DNA of 64,000 bases from the NCBI GenBank assembly GCA_031308135.1, contig JAHLJT010008756.1, positions 70,307,215-70,371,214 of the forward strand, written 5' to 3'. This DNA comes from Acheta domesticus. Taxonomy: Eukaryota; Arthropoda; Insecta; Orthoptera; Gryllidae. The notes beneath the pieces were generated by a model. That model saw nothing but the letters and a program-made list of their open reading frames with translations, was not told the DNA's origin and did no database searches. A program made the position numbers and the translations under genes. Below are positions 23,028 through 33,230 of this stretch, in pieces (position 1 is the stretch's first letter; every line of letters begins with the position of its first letter).

Positions 23028-23349
23028 TTACACCGTGCTCTGCCCAGGTGTGAGGATCACGTCAATGTCGAATGCTATATGCATCCATAACATCTTCTCC
23101 CCTCGAATAAGTCACGTAGGGCATGAAGGGCACCTGACAACCTATTCGTGGCGTGTTAACTATAAAGGTCTGAGTTCAAATATCAAGTTTCACTTGTTGG
23201 AAACCCTTTTATAGTTTCACGTACTATTATAATATCGCATAGCCGTTACAAGTAATACGACAAAGTATGTCCTATTGAAACACAACTAGTTTTAGTTTCC
23301 AATCGTGTGATATCAGGGGTTCCTGCTTACCACGCTGATCACTAGCACG

Positions 23350-23645
23350 TAAATACGGGGCGAGCCGGACAGACGGAGCATTTGTGCAGGCAGCGTCTGG
23401 ACAAGCGGAGCACAGCACGGCTCAGCCCGGTCAGATTGAAAAGGCTCGAGCGGCGCGGGGGCGGCGGAGGCGGCGGCGCGGCAGGCAGCGTCTCATTACG
23501 CGGGCGGTGAAATACGGCCGGCGCGCGCGGGAAACAATCGCGCAGCGGGCTGCGCGTCGGGCCGTGCCGCCTGCGCGGGGGTGGGAGAGCGCACTGGGAG
23601 CGGAGGTGCGAGGTCGAGCGACCACAGCCCGCTCTGCTTTGCGGT
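23350..23645. other. CpG island
   Basis: This CpG-dense block (densest 23445-23615) is bounded on both sides by AT-rich DNA. It includes TCATTACGCGGGCGG and GGGAAACAATCGCGC. Frames on both strands are GC-driven. It is a possible promoter or enhancer; no transcript evidence is available. Confidence 0.5.
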
Positions 23646-23649
23646 TCTA

Positions 23650-24460
23650 TTTGGGGGCGTTACATGCTTGTTACGAATATACTGAACTAAATGCTCTCGC
23701 AACATCTAATGCACACATAAATGCCCGCGATAGTTGGTAACGCCCATAAATTCAACTGAAGTTGAATTGCCACTCTTCAAACGTCGCTGTCCGTTTGATT
23801 CTCTCTTGAGGTAATTGAAATAAAAATACTTTAAGTTCAAACACAAAACAAATGTATTATTCGTAAATTCATGTAACCAAAATCAATCGGTAAATGGTAT
23901 CTTCTCCACTTCCGCGAATATCTTGTTCCTTACTTGAGAACCGCCGATTAATTTGCTGAAGAACCTTCCTCAAGGTTTTGCTAAACTTTCAATATTCTAA
24001 AGTCTCTATTAATTGGTTTTTAAAACCAGAATGTCACCTTAATATTTTCAGCCTACCTTGAGACGTCCATTTTCTAGCAATCTCGACCCAGTCTCCCTCA
24101 AAAACACTCGCGTCTCTAGCAACTGATGATACATCCCTCAATTGTTCTTTCTAGGAATTCATACAACTCGTACCAAATTTTATATTTTCATTTCGTAACA
24201 GTTCGTTATTTATATTATGATGAAAGATCGTCTCTGACCTTAATTCAAACAAAGTGGGGTGCATTATTGTCTACAGGGAACTTTTCTCAGCATTTCATGG
24301 ATAGATCTGATACTCGACATGCAAAAACATGAAAGCGTTCGCTTCCGTAGTTGGGAGTCAGTATCTATTTGCCTGTTTACCGTATCTATTTGCCGAGACG
24401 CCGCGTCTATAAGTATAAATTTCAACGTTTCTGCCATCGTGCAGCAACTTTCCTCAAAAC
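23650..24460. other. AT-rich intergenic DNA, no gene seen
   Basis: A local repeat of GTATCTATTTGCC occurs twice at about 24360-24394. Nothing else was recognised. Confidence 0.4.
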
Positions 24461-24469
24461 GTATTTTGC

Positions 24470-24545
24470 CCTGAGGAAGGTCGTATCATGACAACTGAAA
24501 CGTGGGACACGCCACCTCCCGGGCAGCCAAGTAAATGGTGCAGAA
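24470..24545 (+). repeat. Single arm of a GAAACGT-type repeat
   Basis: CTGAGGAAGGTCG, then ACTGAAACGTGG and CACGCCACC resemble the arms of the foldback at 30931-31104 (CCTCAG, GGAAGG, GAAACGT). No inverted partner is nearby. Confidence 0.4.
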
Positions 24546-25480
24546 ATATATCCCATAGGAAAAAGAATTGCGTTTTGAGCTTTGCCGCAACCATCTTTTT
24601 CACCTGTTCAATCCGAAGATGATTATGTACGATTGAATTAGTGAACAAGCGCTTAGGGAGTGGAGTAGTCTTCTGAAAGGTACAGAACGCAGTGCATGAC
24701 TGGATGTGCAAGAGAGAACAATTATCCGCAGGAATTCAAGCACTTTGAGTACGTACCATGTGTTGGAATCTACGAATCCACTGAACTCAGCATAGGTGTC
24801 TATGACACGTAGTATGTGTTATCGCGGAGATTATTATGCGGCGCATGGTAGTTGGACAGGGACTTTGTGTTCTAACACAAAATAAAATTTAAAAAAGTAA
24901 TAAAAGTTGACACCGTTTTTATCAATATGTATATTTTTCTTTCGTTGATGAGTAGTTTTGATTGTTCAGTCATCTTCAGCTGATCTATCTTACACTTAGA
25001 GAAGCCATAAATTAATTAGTTGAATAAGGATCTGATTCTATGTTTAAACTATCAAATGTTGGTCACCACTCAATGGCAACGATTTTGCAACGAAAACTGC
25101 AAGATCGTAAAACTGGATAGCAATTTCACACAAACAACACATAATCGGTGAAAGGAAAAAAAGCATACATGGCTAATGCAGGATGAGAAGCCATACGGCT
25201 GGTGTTCCCCGCCACAACCCTATGAACCATTTACATCTGCCTAAAGCCACTATTGTAACAGGAAGCGACATGAGTAGTCGGAATCGCTTTGTTGTCTCGA
25301 TTAGAAAGTTCGAGGATTCTCTCCTCGGACCTGTGTTTACTGTCGTGTTGGGGCAGAATACTCCCCTTAATTTATTTCCCAATGCCAGAAAGTTGTGTAA
25401 GTGTGGATATAACTAGGGCTATATATGCCGCGATGGGTGCTCGACCTACACCAGTACAACTCTAGGTCCAAAGACCGATA
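24546..25480. other. Mixed intergenic DNA
   Basis: A short segment at about 25086-25118 (GCAAGATCGTAAAACTGGA) matches the end of the ~210-bp array at 26012-26030, so another array member or fragment may lie here. No gene was seen. Confidence 0.4.
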
Positions 25481-26050
25481 ATTGCTCACGACTCACATCG
25501 ACGTGAAAGACAGGAAAACTGATAGGTGTCACTGTGGTCACGCATACAGGAAACAGTTTCATCCAGGAAGGTAGAGTCCATTTCGAGGCACAGAAAGGTG
25601 GATAAACGCAAGAAAGGAATTCACAGGAGAACGTACAATTTATTATTGTTTCATAGAATTTCTAAAAAGTATCAATTCCATCACATTTGATGGGGTAACG
25701 AGTCACTTCGGCGCCAAGAGCGCGAAACACGATAACTATGAGGCGAGAATGATGGTCCGCGCCTGAAGGAGTTTGTCTCAGCCGGGGGGGAGACTATATT
25801 CGGAGACTCCGAAAGATGGATAGAAGTAAAAAAGGAACTGATTCGAGTACATCAGAATCATATTTTATTAGTAAGTTCAGTTTCAAATCTGACATTTGGC
25901 CTCCAGGGGCTAACGAGCCACATCGACGCGATGGACGGGAAGACTGATAGGCAACACGGTGGCAGCGCCTCGAGGAAAGAGCCTTAGAGTCGGGGGTGGG
26001 GACGCATCGAAAGCCGCAAGATCGTAAAACAGGAATACACTCTTGTAACA
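25481..26050 (+). repeat. Degenerate ~210-bp tandem array, three units
   Basis: The anchor CACATCGACG (or variant) falls at 25494, 25704 and 25919, giving periods of 210 and 215. Each anchor is preceded by a TAACGA/CTCACGA-like box and followed by GACAGG/GACGGGAA.ACTGATAGG, and then about 110 bp later by GAAAG.TGGATA.A.G.AA. The units are strongly diverged. They show no shared reading frame. Confidence 0.6.
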
Positions 26051-26079
26051 CAATGTGCTGACCATTGAAAATTATGCGT

Positions 26080-26290
26080 TCGGTCTCGAGAACGGCGGCG
26101 GGGGCGGAGGCGGGAGCGACGGGTCGAGCCCTTCCCGCCAGGTTCCCGCGCCCTCAGCTCTCCGACTTAAATCTTGCGCCCGTCCTCCCGTCCCCCGTCC
26201 CCCGTCCCCCGTCCGCCCGTCGTCCCTCCCGCCCGCCCGCCCGCGCGGCCGCCGCAAGACGCATGGCTTTTTAAAGTGCAGGGAATTTGA
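26080..26290. other. CpG island with G-quadruplex-prone sequence
   Basis: It starts with GGCGGCGGGGGCGGAGGCGG-type sequence at about 26092 and contains a CCCCCGTCCCCCGTCC tandem at 26187-26215 and CGCCCGCCCGCCCGCGCGG at about 26231-26249. Confidence 0.5.
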
Positions 26291-26429
26291 AACGGGATCC
26301 AACAAGGTTCGCGCCTGCTTCGGATGAAATATGCACGATCCGGTCCCGTGATATATGTAATGAGACAGAAGGGAATATTGTGATAAATTTTAAAGTATAA
26401 ACACATTAATTTTATGTAATAAGGTTTGG

Positions 26430-26765
26430 AGCATTCTGATTTACTGGGTGCGGAGTACGGGTCAGCCTGCGACCTTGTTGCGCGCGGCTCGGTCCGGCCC
26501 AGCCCGGGTTGATAATGGGAAAAGTTAATTAGGATAAGGCCGGTGCGCGGGGCGTGGGGTGGGCGCAGGGAGCGGGGAGCGGATCGCGCGGGGTGACGAA
26601 TGGTGGCAGGGCACGGAAAAGCGTTGCGTAGCGTCGCCCGGCGTCGGTGGTGCTAACGAGCTGGCGCCCGGCGTCGGTTCTGTTCGCGTCGCGACGCCGC
26701 GCCACGCAGCTTCGGGCTGAAATCGAAAGGGTCCGGTCTAGCCTTGGGCCCGGGTGGTAAGCTTG
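26430..26765. other. CpG island with a TTAATTAGG core
   Basis: GC-rich and CpG-dense, with AAAAGTTAATTAGGATAAGG at about 26520-26539, a homeodomain-like AT core inside GC-rich flanks. A GGCGTCGG duplication occurs at about 26641 and 26670. It is followed immediately by a T-rich tract. Confidence 0.5.
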
Positions 26766-26819
26766 GCTTAAGAGCTGTTAGGTTGAAGGGAGTCTAATGA
26801 ATGGGATTCGAGGCGATTT

Positions 26820-27480
26820 TGCTTTCAGTTGACTTCGGATTTGGTCGTGTTTCTCTTCCGCGTCTTTCGGCTTCTCCGTGTTCCTTGGGGTCTATCGTAT
26901 GAGTCTATTTTAGTTTTTTCTGTCTTGAACTTGGTTTTCTTACTTCAAGATTACTTCGTCTGCTTCAAGATTACTTCGATAACGTTCTATTTTAACAACC
27001 TCTTTCGGTTTGTTCTCGTTCTTTATGTCCTTTTTGAGCCTCCCGTTTTACCCATATTGGTTTTTATCTCATAACTCATCAGTTTTCACTTTCTATTATT
27101 TCGTAACGTCTTCTACTTTTCCTGTTTTCTTACAATTCTCGTTATACGTTTAATGTTGTTCTTCCGATCTATTCTTTTCTTTTTTCTTTTCTTTACACAA
27201 GTTTTTTCACGATGTCTTTTATTACTTCATTATATTGTTCGATCTATATTGTTGATTTCGTTGTTATTTTTAATTTTTCTGACTAATTATAAATTTTTTT
27301 TGTCATTTCCTTCTCTAATTTCATTGCTCTTCTAACAACCTTTTCTTCTCATTTCTCCCTTTCATATTCACTTTGACGTTAATTTATTTTTTTGTTTCCA
27401 TTTTCTTTTTTCCTCTCTACAAGTATATTCACAATCCATACAAACCTTTATCAATTTCAATGATTTTTTATACTAACCGT
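26820..27480 (+). other. T/C-rich tract downstream of the CpG island
   Basis: For about 650 bp the plus strand is very rich in pyrimidines, with repeated TTTTCTT and TTCTT runs. The 60-80-residue Phe/Leu-rich frames over it are compositional artefacts. Confidence 0.6.
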
Positions 27481-27613
27481 TCATTCACTTTGATTTTACT
27501 TTCTAAAGATCACTGATTAAGAAAGAACTTAACCTAGAACTTCATAAAAGAAATTCGTTCCGAAAAGAGTCACACAACAAAGCCTAGATAAGTTAGTTGC
27601 AATAAAATATATC

Positions 27614-27637
27614 AAGGAAAGACTATAGTCTTTCCTT
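27614..27637. repeat. Perfect 24-bp palindrome
   Basis: The half-site AAGGAAAGACTA is followed directly by its exact reverse complement, with no loop. It lies about 30 bp from the 3' end of a SINE. Confidence 0.95.
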
Positions 27638-27666
27638 CAGAGGTAGAGAGAAATTGAGAATTGAAG

Positions 27667-28206
27667 CAAAATTGATTGATTGGTGATTCCAGGAACATCA
27701 ACTGCTAAGGTCATTAATCTTGTTAGTGTAGTGTATGATTATTTCGCAGATGGCAATGATTTTCCCCCAATGGCTGGTGAGATCCGGCAGCGACCTACGT
27801 AGTCATTGCGAAGATTTTTCCTAACCACGTATCTCTCACCTGCGTGACACTGCTCCAGCTGGGACAAGATCGAAGCTCCCGACTGGTCTTCTGGCTTGTG
27901 TGATACTGGAGAACATTCAAGTGTAAGTGCATGTAAGTAATTGGTGAGAAAAATACAAGAAATGGGAAGGAAAGATCGCGGGCGCTGTTCGTGGCCCAGT
28001 TCGTTAGAGAACTGCTCCGACATTTGCCTTGTGTTGATCCGAGAAACCCCGGAAAATTACCGATCAGAGAAGCCGACCATTAGAATTCTCCTCCATACAA
28101 CAACAGAACCCAGCTGCCTAGTTAGTGTCGAAAATCCTGCCACCGTCGAGACTCGAACCCCAGGGCCTCCCGGTCATAGTCACTGTAGTGATATTAGTTG
28201 ATGAGA
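27667..28206 (-). mobile_element. SINE, full-length minus copy
   Basis: At the left edge is a TGAT tail (TTGATTGATTGG), then GGTCATTAATCTTGT. The family body follows, with GGAAGGAAAGATCGC, ACCGATCAGAGAAGCC and GAATTCTCCTCC. The tRNA-like head at the right has the B-box GGTTCGAGTCT (28149-28159 on the minus strand). It is among the best-preserved copies. Confidence 0.85.
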
Positions 28207-28320
28207 GATTAGTTGATGACACTGATCTGAGATGCCGGCCGCTAGAATTCTCCTCCAGTTAGCGGCTAAATTCAACCTAACTATTGTCGAAAATCCTGCC
28301 ACCATCGGGACTCGAATGAG
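28207..28320 (-). mobile_element. SINE fragment directly adjoining the full copy
   Basis: This repeats the 5' third of the family (TAGAATTCTCCTCCAGTTAG, GTCGAAAATCCTGCCACC, GGGACTCGAA) in the same orientation, directly behind the previous copy. It could be a tandem 5' duplication or a second insertion. Confidence 0.75.
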
Positions 28321-29689
28321 ATTGGAAGTAAAGAAAAATATGTTTGTAATACGTATATGGGTGAATATATTTGTTTTTTCATCCTGTATTTTGAAAACTA
28401 TATAATATATTATTTCCGATATTGTTATCAGACTTAATGTCAAAATCTCCTGCTTGATTGGAACAAATCTGTACGTGTAACTTCTGTTGAGATTCTCACT
28501 AGAATATAATATGTAGAAATTGATCTACAGTATATTGTGTCGGTTTCTTTATCACTTCGTCGAACAGAGTCCCTTTCGGTCATGCTTTATTTGTACAGTG
28601 ACGTGGCTTGTAGGTTTTATCCCGGGACTGAACATCTAACTGAACATGGAATGTAATACACTACGGGAGATTTTATCTTTGAGGAGTAAATTTCTTTCGA
28701 CTTCCTTGAAACCGGCGTCTAGGCTAGTCACGACCGCATACTTGGGATGTACCTTCATAACTACGAGCAACGCAGATGTGCAATCTGTTATACGATTCTC
28801 TTCATTGAATTCCGCAACACAGCTCACGTGATGACAAAAGCCAGCTATTTCCTATCTTCCATATTGTCATGAGATGCACGTCAAGATTCACGATGACCCC
28901 AGTCAACGTCTCTATTTCATAGTTTTTTTCTACAAAAATTACCTCTCAAATTCCTTGGTACCGTTGTTTCCAAAGGCATGAATCATTTCTGTACGCATGT
29001 TTCATATGGCGGTGGACGTACGAGCATTGTTGGAGTTCTTAGGATTTTATTCTTCCGACAGCCGGTTACCCTTTAGGTCGCTCGTGTACGCTTATTCGAC
29101 CATACAGTAGACATGTTGGTGTTTTTTCTAACGGAAATTCTCACCATTCTTGCCTTCAACTCAAAGAAAATCAGAGATGCTTGATTATAGAGCAGAAAAT
29201 GTGCGAAAAATCCCCTGAACCCAAAAGAATGAGCAGAGAATTAGAGAGAAAAGCAAGTGGTTCTAGTGGAAAAACTATGCTCAACAAATTCAAGAAACAA
29301 AATGACATTTCTCTGTTTCAACTTTAACGTTAGACATAACCAGGACACATTACACGGGAATTACACACAACAAGGAACGTTTATTAACGATCTTTGAAAA
29401 ATATGAAATAAACCTGATGCAAAATTGATGATCACAAATTATTATACAATGTAATATATTGTATGATACATATTATGTATCCCTTATCATGTCTCACTCG
29501 CAGAAATCGACTCTTCTGTGAAATGTAAAATGAGAACTCGCGAACAAAAGGGTCTATTGTAATATAAAGTATTACAGAACAACGATATTAAACTACACAC
29601 AAATGCACGAAATTTTAAAAAAGCCATCGGTACAAAAAAAACACACTAAAATACAAACATTTAGGAAAACAAAGAAAAGAAACGTGAAA
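28321..29689. other. AT-rich intergenic DNA, no gene seen
   Basis: No recognisable feature; frames are short. Confidence 0.4.
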
Positions 29690-29794
29690 GATATTGGCTG
29701 TCCGGGTGACGCCGCATCGAAGGCTGAGTTGCCGAGTTGGTCGAAACGTCGGCAACTCAGCCGTCGACGCGGCGTCACCCGGACATCCAAGATC
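29690..29794. mobile_element. GC-rich foldback with GAAACGT core
   Basis: Core arms 29699-29734 and 29750-29785 (TGTCCGGGTGACGCCGC, then GGCTGAGTTGCCG) match with two mismatches around a 15-nt loop carrying GGTCGAAACGT. Outer pairing extends to 29690 and 29794. This GC-rich palindrome in AT-rich DNA looks like a miniature inverted-repeat element; the family is not identified. Confidence 0.75.
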
Positions 29795-30930
29795 ATCCAC
29801 ATGACTCCGGCCGCGAAAGCCTACGACTTCAAAGAAAAGAAACTTATTTTTTAAACTTTTAAGCCTTTTTGCTAAAAATATTCATTTTTGTGTATAAACA
29901 CAAGAAATTAATAGCAAATATAATTCGTTTCGGTTTCGGTAGATTCTTTGATATACAGTCAGAAATAACTTACCAATCACTTGCGTATACTTTGAATATA
30001 ACCTCTCTTCGTACAGATAGGCTAAGAGCTGGGTATCGGTGGTCTACGAAGGAATAGTTGAGGAGCGCTTGCTGCACGTTTCAGAAGCCCGACCGCGCAT
30101 GTCCCACCGGCAACAAAACTGAATATTCTAATATTGTCGTGTAACCTAAAGCAATATTCATGTTTATGAACTCTTCGCTTTACGCTCATTGTCTTAACTG
30201 AAACTAGCTTTAACTGAAAATCGCATCATAATATCTGCAACGGTTCTGAAGGTTTTAGAGAGGAGCATCTTGTGTGAGTCACCCATTCGTAGTAATAGGG
30301 TAACCTGCATATGTCCCTGAGTGTCCGTTACTCACGGTTAGACCTCTTCCGGTCCACCATTCGGAGCAAGTTAAGTGTCATTCGACGCGACTCAGACTAT
30401 CGGTGGGGAAGTGATCTTTTTTTTTTCACCGGATTCTTTCAGAGCATTCTAAAAGAATTAAGGTTTCAAGCATCTAGAACACGTCTTATATCGGTTTCAG
30501 AGCACCTTCAAGAGACATGAAAAGCTCGTTCGATTCCTCTCAACAAGACCAATTCGTTTGACACTGTTTTCATCGAATATTTATAAAATATTTTGAAAAT
30601 ATTATAGAAAACTGTGTTTTTGATGATTTCAAGACACCTGTATTTGGGAAACGCTCTCAGTTAACTGCAAAACTGCATTTCCGGAATAACATGAAACGCT
30701 ATTAACTTTATCACTCATTTTGGTGACAATTAAATCTAATTTTTCAATGAAACAAACATTTAAACAAGTATTTTATCAATACATTTCCATTTAACTTTCT
30801 ACTCCCGACTATGAACATCCCAAGCAACTGTATTATGCCTTAAGTGCCTTTTATCATGAATTTGTAGTGGTACGAATGAAGTTTTCATATGAAAACACCC
30901 TCCAGTAGCCGCCATGCTAAACTAGTATTA
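29795..30930. other. AT-rich intergenic DNA, no gene seen
   Basis: No recognisable feature. Confidence 0.4.
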
Positions 30931-31104
30931 TCTAGGCTAACCGGAACTGAGCGGCGTCTCTGTCGGTGTCGCTGACGTTTCGGCCAACGTATTCTGACCT
31001 TCCTCAGAGCGTACAGTCAGCAGTATGATCTGCGGAAGGCCGTAATATGTTGGCTGAAACGTGAGCCACTACGACAGAGACTCGGCTCGTCCCGGTAGAC
31101 TAGA
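30931..31104. mobile_element. Foldback element, 174 bp, GAAACGT arms
   Basis: The left arm (30931 to about 31006) and right arm (about 31038-31104) are inverted copies. Both contain a GTCTCTGTCG box, a CGTTTC.GCCAAC box (reverse: GTTGGC.GAAACG) and a CCTTCC box. Similarity is imperfect but continuous over roughly 70 bp. There is no coding sequence and no confident target duplication. Confidence 0.7.
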
Positions 31105-32300
31105 TCAGCGAACGCCAAACTTACGATGCTTGTGAGCAACCATACCGCTTTCAATCCTATTGTGAACTACCAAGAAACCAAGACTTGTTTTTCAGATATT
31201 AACATTTGTTTATTGTGTATAAAGATACACTTCTATTAAAAATGAAAAAAATAATTAAACTGTTCACAAGAAAAATAAATTGAAATGGCATTAAACATTA
31301 CAAAAAATTTAAATATAGTTAGAAACAAATTACAAATGTAAGAACAAAATTTTCACCACACTTGTTAATGAGAATGATGACACTTATTTTTTGTCATTAA
31401 CAATTTTTTTTAATGTTGGGAGAGTAGGTCGTGACGGTCAATACGAATACTGCTGCCCAAATGTTAATCAATGTGTCTTTCTGCACTTGTTTGTGCTCTG
31501 TAGAGCAAATCCAGCTTAGTCAATCTTGAACATGACCGCGATTGCCCCGCGAGCTAGTAGTAGTTCGCGATCGATGATTTGGCAATCACTGGTCCAAGAT
31601 AATACAAAGTCCGGTTGCGGAAGTCTACGCAATCATGCTAAATTAGTATTTTTTCGGCATTTCAACTCCTTTCCTCATCATTAGGGGTTGAATTTTAATG
31701 CAATGTCATTTTTTCTTTTTACTTTGTTAAAATGCTATTTAGTATAAACATTCATTTTATATTACGACAAAAGGTAATTACCCATTTTATACGTAATTTT
31801 TTGAATTTTTCGTCGATTTCGACAAATAAGTCACTTTTTACCTTTTTGCGTAATTTTGATGCATTTTTATGCCGATTTCATTAATTTTAATATCGTTTCA
31901 TGGTGCTTGCTTCAAATAATATTTACGAGATGCAACAAATATTCTCCACAGAATTCCTGAGTACGTGTACCTGGTAGCCTATTCGATTTTTTCGCTGATA
32001 TGACGTGACGTCAGTCAGATCTATTGGTGGTTCAACCGATTTCGGAAGAACTAAAAACAGAGATTTTCTGAAAAAGAACAGTTTGAAAGCTGAGTTCACT
32101 TGAACGAATCGAAGAAGCCTAGATTATATCGGTAACGTATCCAACAGCTTGAGTCGTTCATCCGAACTGTTTCGATCACATATTTTACATCATTTTCCTT
32201 TGCTCGTAAGGCATTTTAAAACATTTTAAGGAGTATTTTATTGATCATTTTTGGCGATCTTTTAGGTCATCAAAATCCGTACCTACTCATCATCCAACGC
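31105..32300. other. AT-rich intergenic DNA, no gene seen
   Basis: No recognisable feature. Confidence 0.4.
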
Positions 32301-32319
32301 CCACCAACGACCTCCCCCC

Positions 32320-32615
32320 TCCTCAGAGGCGAACGATATTCACCTGGGCGCGCGCCGCGAGGTCTCGTTTCGAACGAACGGAATCACATCCTTCATCCGC
32401 CGCGCCGCGCCGGTGTCATCCTTCCTGGTATAACTGTCCCCTTGCGGGGCAGTAGGCCGAGGCGGCAGAGCGCGCGGGCGGCCCGAGAGGCACCAGTGGA
32501 GCCATCTGTGAGCGGCGGCGGGAGACGCGGGCTGGGGTCGGCCGGCAGCTGAGAGCGCGTCTTCAGCCCTGGGGCTACGTGCGGGACGTCGCGACGCAAC
32601 CCCGACGATCGCTTT
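32320..32615. other. CpG island
   Basis: CpG-dense, with CGCGCGCCGCGAGG at about 32349 and a GC-rich core at 32450-32560. Overlapping frames on both strands (103 and 119 residues) are GC-driven. It is possibly regulatory. Confidence 0.5.
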
Positions 32616-32987
32616 CACGTATATCGTATATTCGGCAGATAAGACGAGAGATGAATCAGAAAAAAATACCCCGAAAATAAGGATTGTCTTGTAGTACATA
32701 TTAAAAAAAATACATTCATCTTCTGAAGGTTTTTCCTTTATCGTAATAGTACAACAATATCCGAATGCCCTAATCTGTGCAAATGTTTGCCAGAATCGAG
32801 TGTTGCCCGATAAACTGCAGTGATGTCAGTGACAAGAAATTATGATTCTGAACTAAACTAAAATCATTGTTCTTTGATAGCATGGTGGTGGTCTTGTAGG
32901 ACGGATGCTAAAACTATAAAATCTTGACGAAAATGTACATCTCTTCTTATCTGAAGGTAGTCTTATCTCCAAGAATATACCGTAGGC

Positions 32988-33222
32988 CAGTGGTGTCAAG
33001 GTCTCCTACTGGTGGTAGTGGCACTTCTCGTGGTACCGTGCCATGCCACGAGCTTCTCTGTGCCACTAGCGTCGGGAGAGGAAACTATTAGTAACCCCGC
33101 CGTTTTACAATAGTGATGGCGTTGTCTCTTGCGGCTGGGTTGTGTAACTGCGTGGAGAGGCAATTTCGTCGTGGCACTCGTGTCACGGACTCCCACTCAC
33201 GGCATCGACCTTGACAACACTG
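32988..33222 (+). mobile_element. hAT-like MITE, 235 bp
   Basis: The ends are CAGTGGTGTCAAGGTC and GACCTTGACAACACTG (one mismatch as inverted repeats). It is flanked by CCGTAGGC (32980-32987) and CCGTTGGC (33223-33230), an 8-bp duplication with one difference. CAGTG ends and 8-bp duplications are typical of hAT elements. The interior matches the reverse strand of 52860-53079. There is no transposase. Confidence 0.85.
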
Positions 33223-33230
33223 CCGTTGGC

